Made by a program: the position numbers and the translations under genes. A stretch of DNA of 64,000 bases from Candidatus Methanoperedens nitratireducens (GTDB lineage Archaea; Halobacteriota; Methanosarcinia; Methanosarcinales; Methanoperedenaceae), in NCBI GenBank assembly GCA_020724545.1, contig DYGR01000008.1:16981-80980 (forward strand). Direction: 5' to 3'. A model generated the notes under the pieces. It saw nothing but the letters and a program-made list of their open reading frames with translations. It had not been told where the DNA came from and ran no database searches. Positions 56,569-63,998 of the stretch are shown here, one piece after another; positions within the stretch are counted from its first letter, which is position 1, and every line of letters begins with the position of its first letter.

Positions 56569-57243
56569 ATGTTAAAACAGTGGACTGATATCTTAATGAT
56601 TATAGTCAGTGAAAACGAAGATGAGACCGACTCTAGTCCGTTATTTTTTTTAAGGCAACCAGTAGACGACAGCGTACTTAATATCAACAGCGATTACCGT
56701 TATTTACGGATGGGATATTATGTATCTGCGCATGCTGAAACCTTTGGAGTAGATGTCACACCAGGCTGTACAGAGATAATGGATGCATACAGAAACCCGC
56801 TCTTAATTGAGAAAGCAAGAAGGCATGGCCTGATTACCAGTAGTTACAGGCTGGTAACAAAACCAAAAGACGATCTAAGTCTAAGTGTCCCGGTCATGTT
56901 ATTTGCGGTAAACCCTTTCACCAATAACTCGATGAGGATCGTGAGATCTGGCTCAAGACTGCCTGGAATGATAAAAAAAATGAGCATGAATGCCAGGTTT
57001 CCTGTATCAATTCATCCTGTGAAGGGTAAGGTACTTGAGATAGTACAGATGTTCGGGGAATCAACCAATGATGAAACATCGGAATTCACGAAGAGGTTCT
57101 TTGATGCATTTAATATTCCCATATGTAAATTAATAGTACAGATACATGATGGTAATGTTATTTTGAACCATTGTGAACCCGCCTTGAAAAAAGAGGTGAA
57201 GTGGGATATTGTTCATGATAAGTTGCATGAGATAAAAACTTAG
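56569..57243 (+). CDS. RLAN-domain protein (N-terminal partner of a split RimK-like ligase)
   Basis: A 224-residue protein. Its first half, with SVLNINSDYRYLRMGYYVSAHAETFG, matches the start of bacterial 'RimK-like ATP-grasp N-terminal' (RLAN) proteins, in which a YRYxxxGYYVS stretch precedes an ATP-grasp ligase in one chain. Here the ATP-grasp part is the separate gene 13 bp downstream. I do not recognise the residues after about 100. The catalytic contribution of RLAN is unknown. Stand-alone, so possibly an ancestral split or a fission. Confidence 0.65.
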   Translation: MLKQWTDILMIIVSENEDETDSSPLFFLRQPVDDSVLNINSDYRYLRMGYYVSAHAETFGVDVTPGCTEIMDAYRNPLLIEKARRHGLITSSYRLVTKPKDDLSLSVPVMLFAVNPFTNNSMRIVRSGSRLPGMIKKMSMNARFPVSIHPVKGKVLEIVQMFGESTNDETSEFTKRFFDAFNIPICKLIVQIHDGNVILNHCEPALKKEVKWDIVHDKLHEIKT

Positions 57244-57256
57244 ACCTGGTTGATCT

Positions 57257-58126
57257 ATGAAAATAGCATGTTTTGTAGAAGCATATAACTTTGATGCTCT
57301 GATATCAGAGCGCAATGCTCTTCTGGAATTTAAATCGACTGCTGAAGCGATGGGACATACATTTGAATTTATCTTTAAGGAGGATATTACAAGGATACAG
57401 GAGTATGATTCACTGTTTATAAGGGCTACAACAGACCCTAATAATTCGGCGTACATCATCTCACGGCTTGCAGAACAGGCCGGGCTAAAGGTAATTGATG
57501 ATCCGCATTCTATCAGGATATGCTCAAACAAGGCAATCCTTCATGACCTTTTCTTGAAAAACAATATCCCTTCACCAGGATCTCTTCTGTTTACCGGTGA
57601 TTATTCAAGAGATTCTCTTGACAACATATTCAATACCCTTGGATCGCCTGTCATAATCAAGACACCTTATACCAGATTCTCATCCCATGTTGAGAAAGCA
57701 AATAATGAAACAGAATTTATCGAGATCTCAAAACGTTTCTTAAGGAAATCAAAGATCCTGATACTTCAGGAGTATATCCAATCAGATTTTGATTGGCGCG
57801 TGGGCGTCCTTCAAAATAAAATACTCTATCTGTGCAAATACTGTTTTCCAGGGGGCGGCTGGAAAGTAAAATCAAAGATAAATGGAAAAAATAAATGGGG
57901 TGATACTATCCCGGTACCGAGGGAATGCATCTCTTCTGAATTAAAAGAGATCAGTATAAATCTATCAAGATGTGTTGGTGATGGTCTCTATGGCCTTGAC
58001 GTAAAAGAAACAAAAGACGGCTATAAAGTTATTGAAATAAACGATAACCCCAGTATCTATCACGGGTATGAAGATACTGTGGATAAAGACATCTACGAAA
58101 AAATAATCAATGCACTGGTATCATAA
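57257..58126 (+). CDS. RimK-like ATP-grasp ligase
   Basis: A 289-residue ATP-grasp enzyme forming amide bonds via acyl phosphate. Signatures: IDDPHSIRICSNKAILHDLF (lid before the ATP site), SPVIIKTPYTRFSSHV (Lys for ATP), LILQEYIQSDFDWRVGVLQ (adenine loop) and YKVIEINDNPSIYHGYED with Glu and Asn metal ligands. Related enzymes add glutamate or other amino acids to proteins, cofactors (F420, methanopterin) or peptides. Paired with the RLAN gene upstream; it overlaps the acetyltransferase gene by 6 bp tail to tail. Confidence 0.85.
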   Translation: MKIACFVEAYNFDALISERNALLEFKSTAEAMGHTFEFIFKEDITRIQEYDSLFIRATTDPNNSAYIISRLAEQAGLKVIDDPHSIRICSNKAILHDLFLKNNIPSPGSLLFTGDYSRDSLDNIFNTLGSPVIIKTPYTRFSSHVEKANNETEFIEISKRFLRKSKILILQEYIQSDFDWRVGVLQNKILYLCKYCFPGGGWKVKSKINGKNKWGDTIPVPRECISSELKEISINLSRCVGDGLYGLDVKETKDGYKVIEINDNPSIYHGYEDTVDKDIYEKIINALVS

Positions 58127-58597
58127 CCTTTTAACAAGATGCATTGCATCATTACCATTTTTATAATATTTCTTTAGCATCTTATCCATAGAAAAATCCT
58201 TTGAATAGTATAAACTCTGGGCTGCTTTATTGTTAACCTCTACTTCAAGGGTTACTTTCTCAGTCCCCCTCTCTTTTAAAAGTTTCAGGGCTGTATCCAT
58301 AATCAAACTCCCTGTGCCCCCGCGCCGGTATCCAGGGTGCACATTCAGTGAATAGATCCTTGCATGTGAGATATGGGCTCTCAATAGAATAATAACAGAC
58401 CCGATGATTTTTCCATCAACTGACACGACCATAACTAAGGATTTAGCTCTGAGTAATAGATATTCAAGCTGCTTTTTATTAAAAGTCTCCTCTTTAAAAC
58501 ATATATTCTCAAGATCCACAAGCTCGGGTAAATCCTCTTTTTTTGCAAGACGAATATGCGGTCTTTTAGCATCGATATTATAGTTCTCTTTTATCAT
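58121..58597 (-). CDS. GNAT-family N-acetyltransferase (RimI-like)
   Basis: A 158-residue acetyl-CoA-dependent acetyltransferase. The core has IYSLNVHPGYRRGGTGSLIM (pyrophosphate-binding R/GxxG loop, near 85) and VTLEVEVNNKAAQSLYYSKDF, as in RimI/ArdI-type protein N-acetylases. It overlaps the 3' end of apgM by 20 bp, so it is probably co-transcribed with it, and abuts the RimK-like ligase, a neighbour type seen with such ligases in bacteria. Confidence 0.88.
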   Translation of the reverse strand: MIKENYNIDAKRPHIRLAKKEDLPELVDLENICFKEETFNKKQLEYLLLRAKSLVMVVSVDGKIIGSVIILLRAHISHARIYSLNVHPGYRRGGTGSLIMDTALKLLKERGTEKVTLEVEVNNKAAQSLYYSKDFSMDKMLKKYYKNGNDAMHLVKRL

Positions 58598-59768
58598 CCA
58601 TCAATAACCGCATCAGTTTGTATCCTTCCACAAGCCCGAAGATGCCTTCTTTTGCCGCAAACTCATCAAACCTGTCCACACCATCCGCTTTTTTAGCAGA
58701 AGAATAGAGAGCAAAAGGAACAGGCTCTGCTGTGTGCGTTCTCACGGAGATAGGCGTGTAGTGATCAGGCAGAACCAGGACCCTGTAATCCCCATATTCC
58801 CCGAGCTCATTCAACATCCTTCCTACCACTTTCTTATCAAAATCCTCTATCGCCTTGATCTTGGCCTCTATACTTCCCATGTGAGCCGCCTCATCAGGTG
58901 CCTCTACATGAACAAGGACAAAATCCCTCATTTTAAGGGAATCAAGCGCATATGCTGCCTTTCCTGAGAAATTGGTATCCAGATATCCAGTTGCGCCGGG
59001 AACATCTATGATATCCAGGCCTGCGTACTTTCCAATACCTTTCAGTAGATCCACTGCCGATATAACAGAGCCTGAAACCGAGTATAATTCTTTAAAAGAT
59101 GGCATTGAAGGCGCTTTTCCCTGTCCCCAGGGCCATATAAGGTTTGCCGTGTTCTTTCCATCCTTTCTCCGTCTCTTGTTTATATCATGGTTCTCAAGAA
59201 CAGCCTTTGAGGCCATTATGAGATCGATCAGGGTATCCGAGCCATCACCATGCGGCAGGACATTATTCACAGGCTGCCCGACCACATCGTGTGGCGGTGT
59301 ACATACAGCTCTTCCTCCATGATTCATTACCAGTAGATGCCTGTAGCTCACACCGGCATGGAATTTACAGTTGGCTCCAAGTTCACTGTCCAAGACATCG
59401 ATCAAACTGCGGGATTCTTCGCTTGAGATATGTCCTGCGCTGTAATCCACGATCAATCCGTCCCTCTCTGTGATAAGGTTGCACCTGAAAGCGATATCAT
59501 CCTTATCAAGAGCAACACCAATGCTTGCTGCCTCAAGAGGCCCGCGTCCTGAATAATACTGCGCAGGGTCGTAACCCAGAATTGAGAGATTTGCTACATC
59601 ACTTCCAGGAGGCATGCAATCAGGAACGGTTCTTGCAAGGCCGCATCTGCCGTGCTCTGCAATAAAATCCATATTCTGGATATCTGCGACCTGAAGAGGT
59701 GTCAGGTCCCCAAGTTCAGGAATGGGGTAATCTGCCATCCCATCTCCAACAAGTACAATAGATTTCAT
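58578..59768 (-). CDS. apgM: Cofactor-independent phosphoglycerate mutase, archaeal type
   Basis: Interconverts 3- and 2-phosphoglycerate using two metal ions; alkaline-phosphatase superfamily. 396 residues from ATG 59768 (MKSIVLVGDGMADYPIPELG is the usual N-terminus; an ATG two codons earlier is also possible). The nucleophile Ser is in VANLSILGYDPAQYYSGRGP. Later metal ligands: HVEAPDEAAHMGSIEAK, LVLPDHYTPISVRTHTAEPVPF. Complete. Confidence 0.95.
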   Translation of the reverse strand: MKSIVLVGDGMADYPIPELGDLTPLQVADIQNMDFIAEHGRCGLARTVPDCMPPGSDVANLSILGYDPAQYYSGRGPLEAASIGVALDKDDIAFRCNLITERDGLIVDYSAGHISSEESRSLIDVLDSELGANCKFHAGVSYRHLLVMNHGGRAVCTPPHDVVGQPVNNVLPHGDGSDTLIDLIMASKAVLENHDINKRRRKDGKNTANLIWPWGQGKAPSMPSFKELYSVSGSVISAVDLLKGIGKYAGLDIIDVPGATGYLDTNFSGKAAYALDSLKMRDFVLVHVEAPDEAAHMGSIEAKIKAIEDFDKKVVGRMLNELGEYGDYRVLVLPDHYTPISVRTHTAEPVPFALYSSAKKADGVDRFDEFAAKEGIFGLVEGYKLMRLLMDDKREL

Positions 59769-59823
59769 ACACACACTAAAGAAATACTAATACAATAAAA
59801 TATCGGTCAAAGAGAGCAGGTAA

Positions 59824-60225
59824 TTATGACCTGATAAATAATGCCAGTAATAGGATCAGGATAACTGCAAACTGCGGCATTATATACCACTTTACCGTCG
59901 CCTGAATCCCATTTACGCGGTTATTCAACTCACACAGCTCCTCTGTGAGCTTTTTCACAGGCTCATTATCCACATGTTCATCAACCTCAGGTAAAGGAAT
60001 AGGTCTCTCAGGCTCGATTATGTCAGGTTTGAGGACAACCTGTATTGCCTGTGCTGTCTGTGGCTTTGCATGCTGCTGGCCTGGTTTAGCAATCTGGCTG
60101 GCAGAATATGTTTTTTTTGGTTTGGATATTACTGGTCTCACCTTTTCTATCGGCTTAAAATTCGGATCTCTTCCTCTCCCTAACGTCTGGAATATTTGGT
60201 CTTCTGTTACATCAAGAATCGACAT
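59824..60225 (-). CDS. Hypothetical tail-anchored membrane protein
   Basis: A 133-residue protein with a Pro/Gln/Lys-rich, apparently disordered middle (about 20-85), a short amphipathic helix (KKLTEELCELNNRVNGIQ) and a C-terminal transmembrane segment (FAVILILLLALFI). This resembles a tail-anchored protein with most of it in the cytoplasm. I do not recognise the family. The start is taken at the ATG at 60225 (MSILDVTEDQIFQ). Confidence 0.6.
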   Translation of the reverse strand: MSILDVTEDQIFQTLGRGRDPNFKPIEKVRPVISKPKKTYSASQIAKPGQQHAKPQTAQAIQVVLKPDIIEPERPIPLPEVDEHVDNEPVKKLTEELCELNNRVNGIQATVKWYIMPQFAVILILLLALFIRS

Positions 60226-60389
60226 AATGTACCCTCGACAATACGAATATTGTTTTACTCTTATATAATTGTTTTCACATAAAATATCTGATTAATAATG
60301 ATAATTTCCATGCTTTATGCCTGGGGCAGGTTTTGTAAGTACTTGGGTATTGTTTGGGAAAAACCATTTAAATAGTTAAAATAATGTAA

Positions 60390-60491
60390 CCCTTGCAGAA
60401 AAAAAGAAAAAGAGAGGGTCCTAGGTGGATTAGGGATGGTGGTGGTTTCTTCTCTTCTGCTGGGGACGGTGGAGGTTTTTTCCTGCAAGGG
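60390..60491. ncRNA. Long stem-loop enclosing G-rich GGTGG repeats
   Basis: Arms CCCTTGCAG (60390-60398) and CTGCAAGGG (60483-60491), extended by A6/T6, enclose about 84 nt containing GGATGGTGGTGGTTTC and GGGACGGTGGAGGTTTT. This is the only recognisable structure in the 424-bp gap 60226-60649 and marks the left side of the mobile-element region. A similar element lies at 48801-48872. Confidence 0.45.
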
Positions 60492-60649
60492 CTAAATCTA
60501 TTTGAGATTAATGATATAAAAGCTTTTTGGATATTCTTTCCTTGCTGTTTAACTCTTGATTAAACTCATTTAAGTTCGCTTCTATAGTCTTTGAAGAAAT
60601 GTTTTAAAAATTCGATATTTATTTATACATCAGGCGCTTGTTATGAAGC

Positions 60650-61702
60650 ATGATTCAGGAGTTTTTTAACACCATCGAAGCTAAGAACCGCAGTAAGGGC
60701 ACGGTTGTTAGTTTGAAGCAGGCACTATCTAAGGCAGAATCAAGTATAGGCAGGCTGGAAAATGCAAGTTATGAGGATATACTTAAGTTCCTTCAACAGT
60801 TAAGAAAAGAAGGTATGAGTGAGAGCAGCATATTTCTTATTGAAAGTAAACTTATCCAGTTTTATAAATTTTGTTTTCGTCAAACCGATAACGTGCAGTA
60901 TAATAAGCTTGCTGAACGAATCAAAGACCTTAAAACTAAGCCCCGATATTATCTCAATCCTGCAGATATCCTGCTACCAGAGGATATTAAACGCTTAATC
61001 AATGTAGCTACATTAGAGCGCGATAGGTGTATTGTTGCTTCTTTATTTGAATCTGGTATGAGAATAGGAGAGATCCAGGTACTCACAAACTCCATGATAC
61101 GAATGGATGAATCTAAACAAGAAGTTACCTTTAACATTCCGAACCTGGAAGGCTGTAAGTCTGGGTCCAGGTCTATTGTATGTGTTGAGATATACGGATA
61201 TGTCCAGGACTGGATGAAGTGCAATACTTCCGATAGGTTCATGCCCCTTACAATTGATGGCATAAGAAAGGCTATAGCAAGGTTGTTTAATCGGGCTGGT
61301 ATCAAGAAGCCATGTAACCCTCATATGTTCCGTCATTCAGCTATAACCCATGCTGTTAATCTTGGAATGCAACAGAATGCTATTTCAGAGCGGTTCTGGG
61401 GAATTCCTAATAGTAATATGCTATCGGTCTATGTCCACTTATCAGAACAGATGCAAGCAGACGCTTATAAGAATGCAAAGGGCATGAATGGTAATGGAAC
61501 AAAGATTATTAATCCGCTTGCTGTTCGTTGTGTGGTATGTGGTCGATTAATCCAGGCTGGGGAGCTCTGCGTAACATGCAAAGAGAATAAAGACCTTAAA
61601 GAACGCATGGCAAGGTTAGAAATGAATGCTGGCATTTTTGATGAGGACATGGTTAAGGCAATGATAGAGAAAAGAGTAAAGGAAATCCTGGAAAGAGGAT
61701 AG
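60650..61702 (+). CDS. Tyrosine recombinase / integrase with C-terminal zinc ribbon
   Basis: A 350-residue site-specific recombinase. SAM-like N-terminal domain (about 1-95), catalytic domain with first Arg in FESGMRIGEIQVL (near 140), HxxR in NPHMFRHSAITHAV (near 222), and the nucleophile Tyr in MLSVYVHLSEQM (near 262). After it come a Cys4 zinc ribbon (CVVCGRLIQAGELCVTC) and a helical tail. This build is frequent in archaeal plasmids and viruses. A TATA-like TTTATTTATAC lies about 27 bp before the ATG, suggesting leaderless mRNA. Confidence 0.88.
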   Translation: MIQEFFNTIEAKNRSKGTVVSLKQALSKAESSIGRLENASYEDILKFLQQLRKEGMSESSIFLIESKLIQFYKFCFRQTDNVQYNKLAERIKDLKTKPRYYLNPADILLPEDIKRLINVATLERDRCIVASLFESGMRIGEIQVLTNSMIRMDESKQEVTFNIPNLEGCKSGSRSIVCVEIYGYVQDWMKCNTSDRFMPLTIDGIRKAIARLFNRAGIKKPCNPHMFRHSAITHAVNLGMQQNAISERFWGIPNSNMLSVYVHLSEQMQADAYKNAKGMNGNGTKIINPLAVRCVVCGRLIQAGELCVTCKENKDLKERMARLEMNAGIFDEDMVKAMIEKRVKEILERG

Positions 61703-61757
61703 TTAAGGTCTCATTTCAGGTTTCATTTTATATTATTTTATATGGTCTAAAGTAGGA

Positions 61758-61777
61758 TAACGTTAGTGCTAACGTTA
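61758..61777. promoter_or_regulatory. Perfect palindrome TAACGTTAG-TG-CTAACGTTA
   Basis: A 20-bp inverted repeat with 9-bp perfect arms, 22 bp upstream of the TATA box of the ribbon-helix-helix gene. This is the position expected for an operator of an autoregulated DNA-binding protein. Confidence 0.6.
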
Positions 61778-61799
61778 ATTTTAACCTAAAAAACTGGCG

Positions 61800-61808
61800 T
61801 TTTATATA
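61800..61808 (+). promoter_or_regulatory. TATA box for the ribbon-helix-helix gene
   Basis: TTTTATATA followed by TTTGCTTAGTGTG and an ATG 26 nt from the box. The same string of elements recurs at 63761-63793 (TTTTATATAC, TTTGCTTGTGTG, TATG). Confidence 0.6.
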
Positions 61809-61825
61809 TTTGCTTAGTGTGGGTT

Positions 61826-62032
61826 ATGTTTGATATGAAACCTAGTTTAATACGTCTGCCAGACTGGGCAGAAGATAAAGTAAAAGAAATGGCCTATCAA
61901 AAGGGCCTTCGTTATGCAACTGCCATAACGATGATCGTCTGTGAACACTTAAATGAAAGTGCACCTGGCGCAACATCTGCCAAGATAGAACCAGGTGCAG
62001 CCACAACTAGCGCTGAACCAGAGGTAGCATGA
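61826..62032 (+). CDS. Small ribbon-helix-helix-like DNA-binding protein
   Basis: A 68-residue protein from ATG 61826 (MFDMKPSLIRLPDW). The segment SLIRLPDWAEDKVKEMAYQK followed by GLRYATAITMIVCEHL has the beta-strand / helix / helix pattern of RHH (CopG/MetJ-type) regulators. The tail is Ala/Pro/Glu-rich. The ATG 9 nt later is also possible; the TATA spacing favours a leaderless transcript beginning at or near 61826. It probably binds the 61758-61777 palindrome and controls its own operon and perhaps copy number (inference). Its stop overlaps the next ATG (ATGA). Confidence 0.6.
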   Translation: MFDMKPSLIRLPDWAEDKVKEMAYQKGLRYATAITMIVCEHLNESAPGATSAKIEPGAATTSAEPEVA

Positions 62033-62148
62033 CCATTAAGAGCTTTTTAGATAAAAAACCTTGTCTATCTGAGATTTTTGAGTATGTAGAGGCTGAAGCG
62101 AAAAGGATAGTAGAGGAGAAAAAAGGAATCTCTAATGCTAAAAGCTGA
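62029..62148 (+). CDS. Tiny coupled ORF, 39 residues
   Basis: ATG 62029 overlaps the preceding TGA by 4 bp. The peptide (MTIKSFLDKKPCLSEIFEYV, then a charged helix KRIVEEKKG) is helical and charged. No family recognised. The coupling to the RHH gene is the main support. Confidence 0.45.
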   Translation: MTIKSFLDKKPCLSEIFEYVEAEAKRIVEEKKGISNAKS

Positions 62149-62207
62149 TTTCTTGCGCTTATGTTCAAAATATTTTTTAATTGTTTTTTGATCTTAGCTT
62201 TTTGTCT

Positions 62208-62357
62208 GGCGATCCGTTCCCCTCTGGGAATGCGGGCTTGTCCCGCACCTCTGGCGGATCGCCTATCTAAGCGGGAAATGCGCCCCTGTCCTGGTGAAGC
62301 TGGCCCTTCACTTGATCGTATTAGAATAAGTGTAACCACGTCTTCGCCTCGTGGTTA
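62208..62357. other. Highly structured region, candidate rolling-circle origin
   Basis: Stems in order: GGCGATCCG/CGGATCGCC (62208-62216 with 62255-62263) enclosing two smaller hairpins (TTCCC/GGGAA at 62217-62230 and GCGGG/CCCGC at 62232-62246), forming a cloverleaf. Then GTGAAG/CTTCAC (62294-62311), then TAACCACG/CGTGGTTA (62333-62357, 9-nt loop TCTTCGCCT). It is GC-rich against AT-rich surroundings and ends 50 bp before the HUH initiator gene, where a double-strand origin is commonly found. No gene is seen in 62149-62407. Confidence 0.5.
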
Positions 62358-62407
62358 TATGAAGCGAATAAAATTTTTTACTAATGTTCAGGGGGTTAGT
62401 TAATCTA

Positions 62408-63253
62408 ATGGGTCTCTGTCCTCATCCTGTCGGTTACGTTACCAAAATGAAAGGAGATGATATAGGAGTTAAGGTTCCTGTGAATTGTAAGCGGTGGTCA
62501 TGTTCCCACTGTGGCAAGGTCAATAAAAAGCGTGTTCTTGATCGTGTTAATTATGGTTTTAAAGGCGGTGTTCGTGTTCGTGGCATGACTTTAACAGAGT
62601 TAAAAGAGCCTGATAACCCTGAGCATGAGAAAATATCCAAACACTGGGCTAGATTGCGGGCTAATTTATATAAGAAGGGTTATAAGTTTCGGTTTTTTAG
62701 AGTAACTGAATTTCGGCCTCGATACTGTAAGACTTGCCGTAAAGATTGCGTGAATAAGGGTAAAAGACAGGATTGTGAATTCGATAATACCCAATATCGT
62801 CATTACCATATTTTGATTGATGCTTATATCCCTCAGGAAGTTGTATCAAATGCCTGGTATGAGGCCACTAATCATACTGCTTATATCGTTTGGATGAATA
62901 AATCCGAAATTAAGAAGGCTGGCGGTTACTTTGCTAAATATATTACTAAAACGATGAATGATGAGCATTTCGGAAGACATGAGCGGCGTTTTAGTTTCTC
63001 TCAAAAGTGTTTTCCTTTAGTTGTAATGGAAGAGCTCCCCGATTTAGATGGTATTTCTCTTGGTTCCATTCCTACCAGGGTGGACGGAGAAAAGTTTAGG
63101 TTGCCTATACCTGGCGAATGGGAGTTCACTTATGATCCTGCATGGTGGCTTAGGACAGCGGACGCTATCGGAAGGGATGAGTTTTGTTTGTTATCTCTTA
63201 AGGCTCTTGAAAGGATGTTCGGAGGTCAAGAAGGCTGGCGGTTACTTTGCTAA
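62408..63253 (+). CDS. HUH-family rolling-circle replication initiator (Rep)
   Basis: A 281-residue protein from ATG 62408 (GGGGG upstream; an ATG eight codons earlier lacks a site). N-terminal Cys motif VNCKRWSCSHCGKVNKKR; a second Cys cluster RYCKTCRKDCVNKGKRQDC. The metal-binding HUH motif is YRHYHILIDAYIP (near 139), and the catalytic Tyr region KKAGGYFAKYITK (near 175). This is the order of single-Tyr Rep proteins of archaeal plasmids and viruses and of phage-type Reps. It would nick the origin and stay bound to the 5' end. The last seven or so codons run through an out-of-frame copy of the catalytic motif, so the natural C-terminus may have been altered. Confidence 0.8.
   Translation: MGLCPHPVGYVTKMKGDDIGVKVPVNCKRWSCSHCGKVNKKRVLDRVNYGFKGGVRVRGMTLTELKEPDNPEHEKISKHWARLRANLYKKGYKFRFFRVTEFRPRYCKTCRKDCVNKGKRQDCEFDNTQYRHYHILIDAYIPQEVVSNAWYEATNHTAYIVWMNKSEIKKAGGYFAKYITKTMNDEHFGRHERRFSFSQKCFPLVVMEELPDLDGISLGSIPTRVDGEKFRLPIPGEWEFTYDPAWWLRTADAIGRDEFCLLSLKALERMFGGQEGWRLLC
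62912..62940 (+). repeat. 29-bp direct repeat, copy 1 (catalytic Tyr motif of Rep)
   Basis: Encodes K-A-G-G-Y-F-A-K in the Rep frame. It is identical over 29 bp to 63228-63256, 316 bp downstream, where it is read in a different frame at the end of the rep gene. Confidence 0.9.
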
Positions 63254-63256
63254 ATA
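63228..63256 (+). repeat. 29-bp direct repeat, copy 2 (out of frame with rep)
   Basis: Same 29 bp as 62912-62940. In a +1-shifted frame it reads KKAGGYFAKYIIK followed by TAG (ending at 63269), that is, a motif plus a stop. This suggests the tail of a second, lost Rep reading frame or a slipped duplication. Confidence 0.85.
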
Positions 63257-63280
63257 CATTATAAAATAGAGGCGGTTGAT

Positions 63281-63466
63281 ATGGTTTTAAGGTTGGCTGT
63301 AAGTTTTTCTAAAAATAAACAGATGCGTTTTAGTGTTCCTGCATTCGTTAGGGATCAGTTATTTGATGGTGTTAAATCGGTTGAACTCGATTTGGATAAA
63401 GATGATGGTGGCATGTTCCTTAAAGTGAGGCCTGTTAAATATCGAAAACTTGCGGAATCACAATGA
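63281..63466 (+). CDS. Small hypothetical protein of the mobile element
   Basis: A 61-residue protein after GAGG 8 nt before the ATG. Predicted beta-rich with SKNKQMRFSVPAFVRDQLF and a final basic strand (LKVRPVKYRKL). This recalls small AbrB- or Alba-like DNA-binding folds, but I cannot assign a family. It lies 28 bp after rep in the same direction and is likely co-transcribed. Confidence 0.5.
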   Translation: MVLRLAVSFSKNKQMRFSVPAFVRDQLFDGVKSVELDLDKDDGGMFLKVRPVKYRKLAESQ

Positions 63467-63638
63467 TATGGTTAATGCTTCGGTCTATGATCTGAGCCCA
63501 TTGAATTGAGCTCTAGCGTATCTGTTGCGTTAGGTAGTGTTTCTGCCTGTTTGTGTGTCTGAAGGTGCATAGCACAGTACAGACCAGATACACATCAATC
63601 TTTTTTACTATCTAAAATTACTAAAGTGTGGTATATCC

Positions 63639-63757
63639 TGGACATAAGATAAATATACTAATATTATATGATATATCCTGTACATAAGATAATAATACTT
63701 GTTACATATAATGTACATAAAATAAATATATTAAAATAATGTTACATTAGATGTAAC
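63639..63757. repeat. Iteron-like AT-rich repeats
   Basis: Three copies of TGKACATAARATAAATATA-like sequence at 63639-63657, 63679-63697 and 63712-63730 (spacing 40 and 33 bp), followed by the inverted repeat GTTACAT-TAG-ATGTAAC (63741-63757). They stand directly upstream of a TATA box (63761). Operator array or replication iterons. The preceding 63467-63638 shows no gene. Confidence 0.65.
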
Positions 63758-63760
63758 AAC

Positions 63761-63769
63761 TTTTATATA
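63761..63769 (+). promoter_or_regulatory. TATA box, twin of the one at 61800
   Basis: TTTTATATA, then C, TTTGCTTGTGTG and an ATG 30 nt from the box. Apart from small gaps it matches the promoter of the ribbon-helix-helix gene, so the two units probably share control. Confidence 0.55.
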
Positions 63770-63790
63770 CTTTGCTTGTGTGTATTGCTT

Positions 63791-63883
63791 ATGATCAGGG
63801 GTTATCCTGCTGCAACTGGTGCGCCCCTGGTCGTTCCTCAATATTCTCTTTTTGTCCAGTATTCTCAGCTGGATCTGGCTTGA
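63791..63883 (+). CDS. Possible 30-residue leaderless peptide
   Basis: ATG 63791 at the expected transcription start opens 30 codons (MIRGYPAATGAPLVVPQYSL...) to TGA. Support comes only from the promoter match. The minus strand over the same bases is also open (see the next entry), so only one of the two may be real. Confidence 0.3.
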   Translation: MIRGYPAATGAPLVVPQYSLFVQYSQLDLA

Positions 63884-63998
63884 TATCTCTGGTCTGCAGG
63901 AGAAAAACCGAATCGGTAAACGCTGTACGATTGTATAATTTCTCTAGGACAACTTCTCCAGGACAACTTCTCCAGGAACTCAGGATCGCTCCAGGAAC
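63795..63998 (-). CDS. Possible C-terminal part of a protein, runs off the right edge
   Basis: An open minus-strand frame of 67 codons without a start in the window ends at TGA 63795. It reads EVVLEKLYNRTAFTDSVFLL and ends in a hydrophilic tail (EERPGAHQLQQDNP). The beginning is encoded by the short direct repeats at 63942-64000. No family recognised. It conflicts with the plus-strand peptide at 63791. Confidence 0.25.
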   Translation of the reverse strand, partial: VPGAILSSWRSCPGEVVLEKLYNRTAFTDSVFLLQTRDIKPDPAENTGQKENIEERPGAHQLQQDNP

